Below are positions 10,877-19,621 of a stretch of DNA of 64,000 nt, one piece after another. Source of the DNA: Desulfosporosinus orientis DSM 765 (GTDB lineage: Bacteria; Bacillota; Desulfitobacteriia; Desulfitobacteriales; Desulfitobacteriaceae); the NCBI RefSeq assembly GCF_000235605.1, contig NC_016584.1, forward strand, positions 1 to 64,000. The letters are read 5' to 3'. The translations under genes and the position numbers were made by a program. The notes beneath the pieces are model-generated. The model saw only the letters and a program-made list of their open reading frames with translations. It ran no database searches and was not told the origin of the DNA. How positions within the stretch are numbered: position 1 is the stretch's first letter; every line of letters starts with the position of its first letter.

Positions 10877-12142
10877 TTGTTGGATCTCAAATTTGTACGT
10901 AATAATCCAGAAGTGGTGAAAGAAGCATTACATAAGCGGCATGTTTCAATTAGTCTTGATCGTTTTTTAAGTCAAGAAGCTGAGAGAAGGAAACTACTTT
11001 TTGAAGTTGAGACATTAAAAGCTCGTCGCAATACAGTCTCTGAAGAAGTTGGGCGTCTCAAAAAAAGTGGTCAGAATGCTGAGAGTCTTGTCTTAGAGAT
11101 GAGAGAAGTTGGTCAAAAAATCAAAGACTTAGAAGAAACAACGGCTAATATAGTGCGAGAAATGGAAAAAGTACTCTATGAGATACCAAACATCCCCCAT
11201 GAATCTGTACCAATAGGTACTGATGAAAATGACAATATAGAGGTTCGTACATGGGGAATTCCTCGTGTCTTTGATTTTGAGCCTAAAGCTCACTTTGAGT
11301 TGGGGGAAAAATTGGACATTTTTGATTTCGTCAGAGCTGCTAAAGTGACCGGTGCTCGTTTTACGTTCTATAAAGGCTTAGGAGCGAAGTTAGAACGGTC
11401 GTTGATATCTTTTATGCTTGATCGTCATACTTCTAAGGGGTATACCGAAATACTTCCTCCATACTTAGTTAATCGTGGCTCTATGACGGGAACAGGACAA
11501 TTGCCAAAATTTGAAGATGATGCCTTTAAAGTTGTCGGAACAGATTACTTTCTAATTCCAACGGCAGAAGTACCAGTAACTAATTTATATCGTGACGAAA
11601 TATTGGATGGGAATCAGTTACCCATGTATCATTGTGCCTATAGCTCATGTTTCCGATCGGAAGCCGGTTCTGCAGGCAGAGATACGAGGGGGCTTATTCG
11701 CCAACACCAATTCAATAAAGTTGAACTCGTTAAGTTCTCACTTCCTGAAAACTCCTATGACGAACTGGAAAAGCTGACTAATGACGCTGAGAGTATTCTT
11801 CAAGAATTAGAGCTTCCCTATCGTGTTGTGGCTTTGTCAACTGGAGATCTTGGATTTTCTTCAGCAAAAACTTATGATTTAGAAGTTTGGCTCCCTAGCT
11901 TTAATACTTATAGAGAGATTTCTTCTTGCAGCAATTTTGAAGATTTTCAGGCACGTAGAGCAAATATTCGTTTTCGCAGAAGTTTAAAGGAAAAGCCGGA
12001 ATTTGTTCACACTTTAAACGGCAGTGGTTTAGCTATTGGACGCACTGTTGCAGCCATTATGGAAAATTATCAGGATAAAGATGGCAGGGTTCATATTCCA
12101 AAAGCATTACAGCCATATATGGGTGTTGAATATATTGGGTAA
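10877..12142 (+). CDS. serS: serine--tRNA ligase
   Basis: The roughly 421-residue class II synthetase charges tRNA-Ser. The N-terminal coiled-coil arm that grips the tRNA variable arm spans about residues 30-100. The class II motifs include [14 protein letters not shown], the motif 2 region [21 protein letters not shown], and motif 3 [18 protein letters not shown]. The TTG at 10877 was chosen because it gives the family opening [11 protein letters not shown] and has GGGAGGG about 8 bases upstream; an upstream GTG overlaps that site. A tRNA-Ser gene follows about 90 bp downstream. Confidence 0.96.
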   Translation: MLDLKFVRNNPEVVKEALHKRHVSISLDRFLSQEAERRKLLFEVETLKARRNTVSEEVGRLKKSGQNAESLVLEMREVGQKIKDLEETTANIVREMEKVLYEIPNIPHESVPIGTDENDNIEVRTWGIPRVFDFEPKAHFELGEKLDIFDFVRAAKVTGARFTFYKGLGAKLERSLISFMLDRHTSKGYTEILPPYLVNRGSMTGTGQLPKFEDDAFKVVGTDYFLIPTAEVPVTNLYRDEILDGNQLPMYHCAYSSCFRSEAGSAGRDTRGLIRQHQFNKVELVKFSLPENSYDELEKLTNDAESILQELELPYRVVALSTGDLGFSSAKTYDLEVWLPSFNTYREISSCSNFEDFQARRANIRFRRSLKEKPEFVHTLNGSGLAIGRTVAAIMENYQDKDGRVHIPKALQPYMGVEYIG

Positions 12143-12185
12143 TAAAATTTTACAAAAGATAACAGTAAAAAATTAATAATAACAG

Positions 12186-12214
12186 TTGAATTATTTATGC
12201 AAATATGTTATTCT
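12186..12214 (+). promoter_or_regulatory. SigA-type promoter of the tRNA cluster
   Basis: TTGAAT (12186-12191) and TATTCT (12209-12214) are separated by 17 bp. The predicted start lies about 15 nt before the first tRNA. Confidence 0.5.
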
Positions 12215-12234
12215 TTTATTCGGTTGTTTTACTT

Positions 12235-12323
12235 GGAGGGGTGTCCGAGTGGTTTAAGGAGCCGGTCTTGAAAACCGGTGACTTCGCAAGGAGCCGTGGG
12301 TTCGAATCCCACCCCCTCCGCCA
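12235..12323 (+). tRNA. tRNA-Ser (UGA)
   Basis: The acceptor stem GGAGGGG pairs with CCCCTCC, followed by G and an encoded CCA. The anticodon stem CCGGT/ACCGG encloses the loop with anticodon TGA. The long variable arm is the class II type expected for serine, and the T-arm is GTGGG-TTCGAAT-CCCAC. Confidence 0.95.
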
Positions 12324-12331
12324 TGTACAAT

Positions 12332-12408
12332 GCGCTTGTAGTTCAGCTGGATAGAGCGTCAGACTTCGAATCTGAATGTCGGGGGTTCGAATCCCTCCGA
12401 GCGCACCA
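12332..12408 (+). tRNA. tRNA-Arg (UCG)
   Basis: The acceptor GCGCTTG pairs with CGAGCGC and CCA is encoded. The anticodon stem TCAGA/TCTGA holds the loop CTTCGAA, giving anticodon TCG. It lies eight bases after the tRNA-Ser gene and is probably cotranscribed. The UCG anticodon is of note because many bacteria read CGN codons with an ACG tRNA edited by TadA. Confidence 0.93.
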
Positions 12409-12485
12409 TTATTGTTATTTGTGGTTCGATATTCGAAGTTCGTATATCGAACTTTTTTCTCAGGATAGTTATAATTATTTTATAT

Positions 12486-12563
12486 GGCCTCGTAGCTCAG
12501 TGGATAGAGCGGGGGTTTCCTAAACCCTGTCTTGCGGAGGTTCGACTCCTCCCGGGGTCACCA
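12486..12563 (+). tRNA. tRNA-Arg (CCU)
   Basis: The acceptor GGCCTCG pairs with CGGGGTC, allowing G-U pairs, and CCA is encoded. The anticodon stem GGGGT/ACCCT encloses TTCCTAA, giving anticodon CCT for the AGG codon. The T-arm is GGAGG-TTCGACT-CCTCC. It ends 14 bases before tadA. Confidence 0.92.
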
Positions 12564-12577
12564 TTATCGAGGTAGCT

Positions 12578-13024
12578 ATGCTTCATCAAGATTGGATGCG
12601 TTTAGCTTTAAAACAAGCACAGATGGCTTTTGAACAGGGTGAAGTACCGATTGGAGCAGTGCTTGTTCATGACGGTCAACTGGTTGCCGAAGCACATAAC
12701 GAAAAGGAACAAAGAAATGATCCGACGGCACATGCAGAAATTTTAGTTATTCAACGTGCTGCCGAAGTCATGGATACTTGGCGATTAACGGATACTAATC
12801 TTTATGTTACTTTAGAACCCTGCCCAATGTGTGCAGGTGCTATTGTTCAATCTCGTATAAAAAAACTGATTTACGGTGCCTCGGATTTAAAAGGTGGCGC
12901 CATAGGTTCGGTAATGAATGTCTTAGACTACAAATTATGGAACCACCAAGTTGATATTTTGGCTGGTATTATGGAAGATGAATGTGCTCTTATCTTAAAG
13001 AATTTTTTTAAAAAACTACGCTGA
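12578..13024 (+). CDS. tadA: tRNA-specific adenosine deaminase TadA
   Basis: The 148-residue zinc deaminase converts adenosine to inosine at the wobble base of tRNA-Arg(ACG). The zinc and proton-shuttle residues are His52 and Glu54 (in AHAEI) and Cys82/Cys85 (in PCPMCAG). The family-typical DPTAHAEI is intact. A cytosine deaminase is less likely, because the length and DPTAHAEI/ PCPMCAGA context fit TadA. It sits in a tRNA gene cluster with GAGGT just before the ATG. No tRNA-Arg(ACG) is present in this window. Confidence 0.95.
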   Translation: MLHQDWMRLALKQAQMAFEQGEVPIGAVLVHDGQLVAEAHNEKEQRNDPTAHAEILVIQRAAEVMDTWRLTDTNLYVTLEPCPMCAGAIVQSRIKKLIYGASDLKGGAIGSVMNVLDYKLWNHQVDILAGIMEDECALILKNFFKKLR

Positions 13025-13051
13025 TTTATATTTAGCTAATATATATTTAAT

Positions 13052-13142
13052 GGAGGAGTATCGAAGTGGTCATAACGAGAGCGACTCGAAATCGTTTGAC
13101 GGTGTAAGCCGTCCGTGGGTTCGAATCCCACCTCCTCCGCCA
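13052..13142 (+). tRNA. tRNA-Ser (CGA)
   Basis: The acceptor GGAGGAG pairs with CTCCTCC, and CCA is encoded after G. The anticodon loop CTCGAAA gives anticodon CGA. The long variable arm GACGGTGTAAGCCGTC is a clear class II hairpin. It begins 28 bases after tadA. Confidence 0.95.
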
Positions 13143-13156
13143 TTACATATGGGATC

Positions 13157-13189
13157 AAGGTCTTTGCGTTATACGCGGAGACCTTTTTA
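13157..13189 (+). terminator. terminator after tRNA-Ser (CGA)
   Basis: AAGGTCT pairs with AGACCTT around an inner GCG/CGC stem, followed by TTTTT. It closes the serS-tRNA-tadA-tRNA block. The next 225 bases to the acyltransferase gene are AT-rich and hold nothing else I can identify. Confidence 0.8.
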
Positions 13190-13414
13190 CGTGTTCTATT
13201 TCTAAAAAGTAATGTGTTTTAGGATGTTGGTTTGTAATGTTTAATTACCTAAAATATACCAATACTATTAGAGTCTTAATAAATATGAAGTCTTATTAAA
13301 ACCGCAGTATCAGAAGACTTAAATCTTGATAAAAATTGCATAGAACTTGATTAAAATCTAAACAACTCTTTGATAAAATCAAATGAGCTAAAATGGAATA
13401 TGGGGGTATTCTCG

Positions 13415-14902
13415 TTGCTATTCAATTCATTACAATTTCTTGTTTTTTTTATGATAGTAACTTTTATCTACTTTACAATAAGCCATAAAATTCGTTGGGT
13501 TTGGCTTCTCATAACAAGTTATTATTTTTATATGAGTTGGAATGCCAGCTACGCTGTTTTAATTGCCTTTTCTACAGTAATTACCTATATTAGCGGCATT
13601 TTAATTGATAAGGCTAATGGAATAGGTAATGAAAAAAGGTCAATGCAGTTAAAAAAGTTATGGGTGTTTTTAAGTGTATTAATTAATTTTAGCATTTTGT
13701 TTATGTTTAAGTATTATAACTATTTCAGTCATAGTATAGAAAGAATCTTTACGTATTTACATAATCCAATTTATATTCCGTCCTTTGACTATTTACTTCC
13801 GGTAGGAATATCGTTTTATACCTTTCAAGCATTGAGCTATACCATTGATGTTTATAGAAATGATGTTAAAGCTGAAAAAAACTTAGGTAAGTATGCACTT
13901 TTTGTTTCATTTTTTCCTCAGCTGGTCGCCGGACCTATAGAGAAGTCCAAACATCTATTGCATCAATTTGACGAAAAGCATACCTTTGATTACACAAGAG
14001 TGAAGAATGGTTTACTTTTAATGCTTTGGGGACTCATTCAAAAGATGGTAGTTGCGGATAGACTAGCCGTATTAGTCAACACTGTCTACAATAATCCTAG
14101 TGACTATAGAGGTTTTGAAATAGTGATCGGTACCGTGTTTTTTGCCTTCCAAATCTATTGTGATTTTTCGGCCTATTCGGATATTGCACGTGGAGCCGCA
14201 GAGGTAATGGGATTTAGATTATCGTATAATTTTAAGAGTCCGTATTTTTCAAAATCAATCAAAGAGTTCTGGAGACGCTGGCACATAACTCTAGGTGCCT
14301 GGTTTAAGGACTATATGTATATTCCTTTAGGAGGAAATAGGAGGGGTAAGGTAAGGACTTATTATAATATTATGGCTGTCTTTATTGTATCGGGTATGTG
14401 GCATGGAGCCACCATTAATTTTATTATTTGGGGTGCCCTGCATGGTGCCTATCAAGTAATAGGAGATTTGCTGAAGCCTATTCGTAAAGCTGCCCTTAAA
14501 ACCTTTAAAATCAGAACAAGTGGTTTCGGCTACAAGTTATATCAAGTTATTGTGACCTTTCTGTTAGTAGATTTTGCCTGGATATTTTTTCGAGCAGGTT
14601 CCTTTACGAGTGCCTTATTAATTATTCGTAATATGCTTTATTTTAACCCGGAAGTATTTACAGATGGTTCTATTTATAATCTTGGATTGGCCCAGAAAGA
14701 TTTCATTTTAGCGGTTCTAAGTATAGCCGGTATTTTAAGCGTAAATCTGCTGCAGCGTAATACGAGTCTGAGAAGTGAATTATCTAAAAAGCAATTAGGA
14801 TTAAGATGGACTGTCTATTTAAGCTGTATAGTCATCATTATGATTTTTGGAATTTATGGCCCTGGATATAGTCCCGAACAATTCGTATACTTCCAGTTTT
14901 AG
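13415..14902 (+). CDS. MBOAT family membrane-bound O-acyltransferase
   Basis: A multi-pass membrane protein of about 495 residues in the AlgI/DltB-type MBOAT family, which moves acyl groups across the membrane onto cell-surface polymers. The opening LFNSLQFLVFF, the motif FFPQLVAGPIEK and the WRRWHITLGAWFKDYMYIPLGG block are family signatures. The conserved histidine is in SGMWHGATINF near residue 330. The TTG at 13415 was chosen because GGGGG lies about 8 bases upstream and the product then starts as other AlgI proteins do. The SGNH-like partner follows within 11 bp. The acyl acceptor cannot be read from the sequence. Confidence 0.88.
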   Translation: MLFNSLQFLVFFMIVTFIYFTISHKIRWVWLLITSYYFYMSWNASYAVLIAFSTVITYISGILIDKANGIGNEKRSMQLKKLWVFLSVLINFSILFMFKYYNYFSHSIERIFTYLHNPIYIPSFDYLLPVGISFYTFQALSYTIDVYRNDVKAEKNLGKYALFVSFFPQLVAGPIEKSKHLLHQFDEKHTFDYTRVKNGLLLMLWGLIQKMVVADRLAVLVNTVYNNPSDYRGFEIVIGTVFFAFQIYCDFSAYSDIARGAAEVMGFRLSYNFKSPYFSKSIKEFWRRWHITLGAWFKDYMYIPLGGNRRGKVRTYYNIMAVFIVSGMWHGATINFIIWGALHGAYQVIGDLLKPIRKAALKTFKIRTSGFGYKLYQVIVTFLLVDFAWIFFRAGSFTSALLIIRNMLYFNPEVFTDGSIYNLGLAQKDFILAVLSIAGILSVNLLQRNTSLRSELSKKQLGLRWTVYLSCIVIIMIFGIYGPGYSPEQFVYFQF

Positions 14903-14913
14903 GAGGATTGTTT

Positions 14914-15942
14914 ATGCTTAAAAAGGCTGTCATTAAGAGTGCTGTTTTTATTGTTCTCTTACTATTGATTATGTCAGTTCTTAATTCAATATTTATCCTA
15001 AAGACAGGACATCGCAGTAAACTAATTGAAGGTCTATATAAGCATACTGGTAACGCTTACGATGTTGTCTTAATGGGCTCCAGCCACATGAATGGAGGGT
15101 TAGACCCAAATGTTTTATGGCATGAGGAGGGTATTACAAGCTTTAACTATGCCACTGGCGGACAACCTATTGATGTGACCTATTATATGCTAAAAGAGGT
15201 TCTTAAGAATCATAAGCCATCTATTGTAGTTGTTGACCTATATTATTTGGGTTTAACTGATGAATATGGAGATGAAGGGTATGTTAGAAATGCTCTTGAT
15301 AATATGAGATTTTCAATGAATAAATTGGATGCCATAATTCATTGTACACCTCAAAAAGATTGGCTTAATTATATATTTCCGATTATTAAGTATCATTATC
15401 GATGGAAAGAACTTACTAAACAAGATTTTTTTAATGATACTTCTTCAAGTTATTATGGTAAAGGTTTTGATTCTGGAACCAATAAATATGGAAAAGACAA
15501 TACTATTAACGAAGTTACGACAGAAAGTGCTGATTTGCCGCCAAAGACCGAAGAGTATCTTAACAAATTTATTAATTTAGCAAAGGAAGAGGGATTTCAA
15601 TTAATATTTACCAATACTCCTTATGATTATAGCAGTACAGCAGGCTCAGAAAATTGGGTAAAAGAACCAGAAAAAATGTTTAATAGAGTATCTGAGATTT
15701 CTGCAGAAAATAAAATTCCTTTCATTAACTTTAACGATAAAGTAGCAGAGATAGGTTTTAACTTTAAAACAGACATGAATAATTCCAGTCACGTCAATAT
15801 CTGGGGAGCTAATAAAATCACCACGTATTTAGCAAAATTCCTTAAAGAAAACTATAATTTAGAGGATCATCGTAATGATCAGCAATACGCTCAATGGAAC
15901 ATAGATTATCTTCATTCCCAAGCGGCATCAATTTCCAAATAG
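14914..15942 (+). CDS. SGNH-like membrane-anchored protein, MBOAT partner
   Basis: A 342-residue protein with an N-terminal membrane anchor (residues about 8-30) and an extracytoplasmic SGNH-hydrolase-like domain. The putative nucleophile block is VVLMGSSHMNGG (serine near residue 57), with a late NSSHVNIWG block near 290 that would supply the His. DltD, AlgJ and AlgX-type partners of MBOAT enzymes are built the same way and complete acyl transfer outside the membrane. The ATG at 14914 follows AGGAGG with correct spacing, 11 bp after the MBOAT stop. No specific family name is certain. Confidence 0.75.
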   Translation: MLKKAVIKSAVFIVLLLLIMSVLNSIFILKTGHRSKLIEGLYKHTGNAYDVVLMGSSHMNGGLDPNVLWHEEGITSFNYATGGQPIDVTYYMLKEVLKNHKPSIVVVDLYYLGLTDEYGDEGYVRNALDNMRFSMNKLDAIIHCTPQKDWLNYIFPIIKYHYRWKELTKQDFFNDTSSSYYGKGFDSGTNKYGKDNTINEVTTESADLPPKTEEYLNKFINLAKEEGFQLIFTNTPYDYSSTAGSENWVKEPEKMFNRVSEISAENKIPFINFNDKVAEIGFNFKTDMNNSSHVNIWGANKITTYLAKFLKENYNLEDHRNDQQYAQWNIDYLHSQAASISK

Positions 15943-16048
15943 GAGGGCAGTTCATCAATGTAAACGTCGTTTTTATTGGGGTTATCTCGTTTTAAGTAAA
16001 AGAATCAAAGAATTTTTAAGAAATACATAAATTTACAGGTTTTTACCA

Positions 16049-16077
16049 TTGACGTTATTGCTTCTTTGCGATATAAT
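16049..16077 (+). promoter_or_regulatory. SigA-type promoter of tRNA-Ser (GGA)
   Basis: TTGACG (16049-16054) and a perfect TATAAT (16072-16077) are separated by 17 bp, about 55 bases before the tRNA. Confidence 0.65.
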
Positions 16078-16131
16078 CTTCCTTGTTCACTAAATTTCTC
16101 AAATATCATATTGTTTGTTTTCGGGGACATT

Positions 16132-16223
16132 GGAGAGGTGGCTGAGTGGTCGAAGGCGCCCGCCTGGAAAGCGGGTACATTGGGTAACCGGTGTCGAGGG
16201 TTCAAATCCCTCTCTCTCCGCCA
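16132..16223 (+). tRNA. tRNA-Ser (GGA)
   Basis: The acceptor GGAGAGG pairs with CTCTCC-type 3' sequence, and CCA is encoded. The anticodon stem CCCGC/GCGGG encloses CTGGAAA, giving anticodon GGA. The long variable arm is class II, as expected for serine. It is the third tRNA-Ser isoacceptor in the window. Confidence 0.95.
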
Positions 16224-16237
16224 TATTTAAGTTTTTG

Positions 16238-16265
16238 AGCCAAAGTATTCGACTTCGGCTTTTTT
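16238..16265 (+). terminator. terminator after tRNA-Ser (GGA)
   Basis: AGCCAAAGT pairs with ACTTCGGCT across the loop ATTCG, with one mismatch, followed by a run of six T. Confidence 0.75.
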
Positions 16266-16383
16266 ACTAATTAAAATTAATTTGGGTTTGATTACAGTGT
16301 CTGCAAGAAGGCTAATACGTCGAAGACAGTGTCTTCGTGTGTGGTTGCTAGCCAAGGTTTCTTTATTTTGCTATAATTGATTT

Positions 16384-16653
16384 AGCCGTACTAGATGGGG
16401 AGGTAGCGGTTCCCTGTAACTTGCAGCCCGCTCTAGCAAGATGGAATTCCCACGAAAGGGCCATGCCTGTGAAGCAGTCTTTGGTGGGCAGCGATGAGAT
16501 TTTGGTCTTACGCAACAGAACACTCCGAACCGTGTCAGGTCTTGACGGAAGCAGCACTAAGGAGAACGTTTTGTGTGCCGTAAGGTTGCCTGAATTGAGT
16601 TTGCCAGCCAAGGTAACGTTCGGAGGTAATGGTTCAATCAAGGGTGTACGGCT
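16384..16653 (+). ncRNA. ffs: signal recognition particle RNA, large Gram-positive type
   Basis: The 5' AGCCGTAC (16384-16391) pairs with the 3' GTACGGCT (16646-16653), giving a 270-nt RNA, the size of the Bacillus scRNA with an Alu domain. The universally conserved domain IV is at about 16531-16560: GTCAGGTC, then TTGA, then CGGAAGCAGCAC. It sits directly upstream of dnaX, as scr does in B. subtilis. TATAAT at 16370-16376 is a likely -10 box, but its -35 is poor. The exact ends are inferred from pairing. Confidence 0.9.
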
Positions 16654-16666
16654 ATTACTTTAAGAT

Positions 16667-16692
16667 AAAGGTGGTCATGTACCATCTTTTTT
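16667..16692 (+). terminator. SRP RNA terminator
   Basis: AAAGGTGGT pairs with ACCATCTTT, with one G-U pair, around a short CATGT loop. It is followed by six T, between the SRP RNA and dnaX. Confidence 0.7.
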
Positions 16693-16743
16693 GGTACTAC
16701 CCTAAAAAACTTGGCGGAACACTCTATTACTGAGGGTGAAAAC

Positions 16744-18414
16744 ATGGCGTATCTCGCATTATATCGTGAATGGCGTCCAAAATTATTTCGAGACATAGTA
16801 GGACAAGAACATATAAAAAAGACGTTCCTGAATGCCTTAAGACAAGGGAAGGTCGCCCATGCTTATCTATTTAGTGGTCCAAGAGGTACTGGTAAAACCT
16901 CTACCGCTAAAATTTTAGCAAAGGCTTTAAATTGTGAGCATAGGGATGATGAAGAGCCTTGTAATTTTTGTCCTTCTTGTATGAGTATTGATCAAGGTTC
17001 AGCTATGGAGGTTTTCGAGATTGATGCAGCATCAAACCGGGGCATCAATGAAATTAGGGACCTAAGAGATAATATAAAGTTGAGCTCAATAGAAGGAAAG
17101 CATAAAGTTTATATTATTGATGAAGTACATATGTTGACGACAGAAGCTTTTAATGCCTTGCTCAAAACCTTGGAAGAGCCACCGCCTCAGGTTGTTTTCA
17201 TACTTGCGACAACAGAAGTTCAGAAAATACCTTTAACAATTCTTTCCCGTGTACAGCGGTTTGAATTTCATAGAATATCTGCGGAAGATATTCAACAGAG
17301 ACTTGCGGAAGTGTGTAACTCTTTACAAAGGGAAGTTCATTCAGATGCTCTGATGGTTATTGCTCAGAAATCAGAGGGAGGGCTAAGAGATGCTTTAAGT
17401 ATTCTAGACCAATGTCTCTTGCAGAGTGATCCAGTCGGGGTTGAAGAGGTATATCAAGTATTGGGAATGGTTGGAGAGACCTATAGTGCTCAACTGGTTG
17501 ATAAAATTATTTCCAAGGATTATGCAAAATCCTTAGGCTTTTTGGCTGAGGGGATACAACAAGGGCGAGATCCTCGACAGATCATTAGAGAACTCTTAGA
17601 ATATTTACGTCAGATGCTATTAGCTTCAACGGCAGGAACAACTCCTATGGTTTTACCTCACATTCAAGATCAATTGCTCAAACAGTGCAAACAGGTTGGA
17701 ATCTCAGAGATTTTACGCTGGATTTCTATCCTCCTGCAGGGAGAAGGCCAGCTTAAATATGCGTCGAATGCTCGGTTAGCTGCTGAACTCTTATTAGTGC
17801 AAACTATACATGAAAGTCAGCCTGCCAGTATTCATGGACAGGAGGAGATTCTCACTCGTTTATCTGTTATCGAACAGACTATCAAATCGAATACTGTACT
17901 AAGTAAGAATGTTCATGAAAAGAAGATTCCTGGGAACTCTAAATTAAATGGAGAGACAAATCAAACTGTTGTACTAAAAAGAGTAAATTCCGGAGATCCT
18001 ATAATTTCAGATAATACAGCGTCAGAAAAGAAAACGGATAAGATCTTAAGCCTAGACATTATCCAAGCACGCTGGAATGAAGTTATGGATGAAGTTAAAA
18101 AACGAAAAAAATCAACTCAAGCTTTCTTAATGGAAGGAAAACCAGTTGAGCTAGGGGGTAATACCTTAGTTATAGTTTTTAGGGAAGGTTGTTCTTTTCA
18201 TAGGGATAAAGTTAATCAGACTGAGAATCGAGAGACTATCGAAGAAGTACTAAAGCAGATATTTGGGTCCTCTTTGATCCTTCAAAACTATATGGAGAAC
18301 GAATTTAAGACGGGAAAAGATCCTCAAAAGGAAGATCCCGATAATCAAGAGCAAGGCCTGATTAAGAAAGCTAAAGAAATGTTTGGCTCCGATCTTGTAG
18401 TGGTAAGAGAATAA
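16744..18414 (+). CDS. dnaX: DNA polymerase III subunits gamma and tau
   Basis: The 556-residue clamp-loader ATPase. Walker A is GPRGTGKT at residues 45-52, four zinc-binding cysteines are at 63, 73, 76 and 79, and Walker B is IIDEVHML near 122. The sensor-1 region is ILSRVQRFEF. A low-complexity lysine-rich linker follows residue 390, then a C-terminal tau-type domain. The ATG at 16744 was chosen because GAGGGTGA precedes it and the conserved YLALYREWRPK follows; an upstream in-frame start would run into the SRP terminator region. It is followed by ybaB and recR, the classic order. Confidence 0.96.
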   Translation: MAYLALYREWRPKLFRDIVGQEHIKKTFLNALRQGKVAHAYLFSGPRGTGKTSTAKILAKALNCEHRDDEEPCNFCPSCMSIDQGSAMEVFEIDAASNRGINEIRDLRDNIKLSSIEGKHKVYIIDEVHMLTTEAFNALLKTLEEPPPQVVFILATTEVQKIPLTILSRVQRFEFHRISAEDIQQRLAEVCNSLQREVHSDALMVIAQKSEGGLRDALSILDQCLLQSDPVGVEEVYQVLGMVGETYSAQLVDKIISKDYAKSLGFLAEGIQQGRDPRQIIRELLEYLRQMLLASTAGTTPMVLPHIQDQLLKQCKQVGISEILRWISILLQGEGQLKYASNARLAAELLLVQTIHESQPASIHGQEEILTRLSVIEQTIKSNTVLSKNVHEKKIPGNSKLNGETNQTVVLKRVNSGDPIISDNTASEKKTDKILSLDIIQARWNEVMDEVKKRKKSTQAFLMEGKPVELGGNTLVIVFREGCSFHRDKVNQTENRETIEEVLKQIFGSSLILQNYMENEFKTGKDPQKEDPDNQEQGLIKKAKEMFGSDLVVVRE

Positions 18415-18465
18415 CATTTATTGACAAGAGCATTAAGCTTTAGAAATAACAAAGATAGGAAGTGT

Positions 18466-18816
18466 ATGAAAATGGCAGGTTTTAAAGGAATGGGCGGCGG
18501 TATGGGCGGCAATATGAATCAGATGTTAAAACAAGCTCAAAAAATGCAGGAAGATATGGTGAAAATGCAGGAAGAGCTTCAGAAAAAAACAGTTGATGCT
18601 TCCTCGGGGGGCGGTATGGTCCAAGTTGTTGTCAGTGGAAAAATGGAACTTGTTGATTTGAAAATTAAGCCTGAAGCTGTCGATCCGGAAGATGTAGAAA
18701 TGCTGGAAGATTTAATTAAAGCTGCGTTAAATGAAGGGATAAGAAAAGCCCAAGAAATGACCAGCAGCGAAATGAGTAAACTAACCGGCGGATTAAAAAT
18801 TCCGGGGTTATTCTAG
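18466..18816 (+). CDS. YbaB/EbfC family nucleoid-associated protein
   Basis: A DNA-binding dimeric protein of about 116 residues, always linked to dnaX and recR (yaaK in B. subtilis). The glycine/methionine-rich N-terminus ([20 protein letters not shown]) precedes the helix-strand core [17 protein letters not shown], then [17 protein letters not shown]. The ATG at 18466 follows AGGAAG; another ATG two codons on is also possible. Its exact role in cells of this group is not settled. Confidence 0.92.
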   Translation: MKMAGFKGMGGGMGGNMNQMLKQAQKMQEDMVKMQEELQKKTVDASSGGGMVQVVVSGKMELVDLKIKPEAVDPEDVEMLEDLIKAALNEGIRKAQEMTSSEMSKLTGGLKIPGLF

Positions 18817-18823
18817 GTGATTT

Positions 18824-19420
18824 ATGGACTTTTTAAAATACCCACAACCTCTGGCAGATCTCATAAGCAACTTAGCACGCTTGCCTGGGATTGGACCTAA
18901 AACAGCAGGACGGTTAGCATTTTATCTTCTTCAACAGCCCCAAGTTTCTGAGGAGTTGGCAAAGGCTATGCTTGTTGCCAATAGAGATATTCGGAAGTGT
19001 TCAATTTGTTCAAACTTTACCGATCAAGACCCCTGTGCAATTTGCTGTAATACGCAAAGAGATCAAACATCTCTTTGCGTTGTTGAGCATCCCAGAGATG
19101 TCGTGTCTTTGGAGAAAACAAGGGAATTCCATGGAGTATATCATGTACTCCATGGTGTACTCTCACCAATGGACGGAATTGGTCCTGAACAGCTAACGAT
19201 AAGTCAGCTTCTAAAACGATTAGAGGGTGTAAAAGAAGTCGTAATGGCAATGAATCCCACAGTTGAGGGAGAAGCCACAGCTTTATATTTAGCACGTCTG
19301 CTTAAACCGATGGGAATCAAGGTTTCACGAATAGCACATGGGCTGCCTGTTGGCGGTGATTTAGAATATGCTGATGAAATAACCATTGCACGGGCTTTAG
19401 AAGGCAGAAGGGACTTATAA
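18824..19420 (+). CDS. recR: recombination protein RecR
   Basis: The 198-residue recombination mediator acts with RecF and RecO at gaps. It has an N-terminal helix-hairpin-helix ([20 protein letters not shown]), a zinc finger with Cys59, 62, 71 and 74, and a TOPRIM domain beginning [10 protein letters not shown]. The C-terminal Walker-B-like part [18 protein letters not shown] is intact. It starts 8 bases after ybaB and ends the dnaX operon. Confidence 0.96.
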   Translation: MDFLKYPQPLADLISNLARLPGIGPKTAGRLAFYLLQQPQVSEELAKAMLVANRDIRKCSICSNFTDQDPCAICCNTQRDQTSLCVVEHPRDVVSLEKTREFHGVYHVLHGVLSPMDGIGPEQLTISQLLKRLEGVKEVVMAMNPTVEGEATALYLARLLKPMGIKVSRIAHGLPVGGDLEYADEITIARALEGRRDL

Positions 19421-19584
19421 AAGAAGTTGGGGTTCGAAGATAAAAACTGTCTTAAGAAAATGTTTTGGACTCGGGATTATAGTTGTGTTGAAAGAGCATA
19501 GAGATTAACCCGGATTGAAAAAATATGATCGCTGCAGAATTTGAAGTTGTGAAAAAGAAAACATAATCCCTATAGATTTTATTA

Positions 19585-19613
19585 TTGACCGGTATAATAA
19601 TTAAAGATATACT
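19585..19613 (+). promoter_or_regulatory. SigA-type promoter of the PFOR gene
   Basis: TTGACC (19585-19590) and TATACT (19608-19613) are separated by exactly 17 bp. The predicted start near 19620 falls at the base of a strong hairpin and leaves a leader of about 200 nt before the PFOR start codon. The 164 bases between recR and this promoter hold no recognisable feature. Confidence 0.65.
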
Positions 19614-19621
19614 GTGTCAAA

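Noticed and set aside
12278-12523. 81-codon frame across the tRNA genes
   Set aside because: It runs through three tRNA genes; the translation is a by-product of tRNA sequence.
16421-16663. Open reading frames on both strands over the SRP RNA
   Set aside because: The region folds as the SRP RNA with its conserved domain IV, and the predicted peptides match nothing known.
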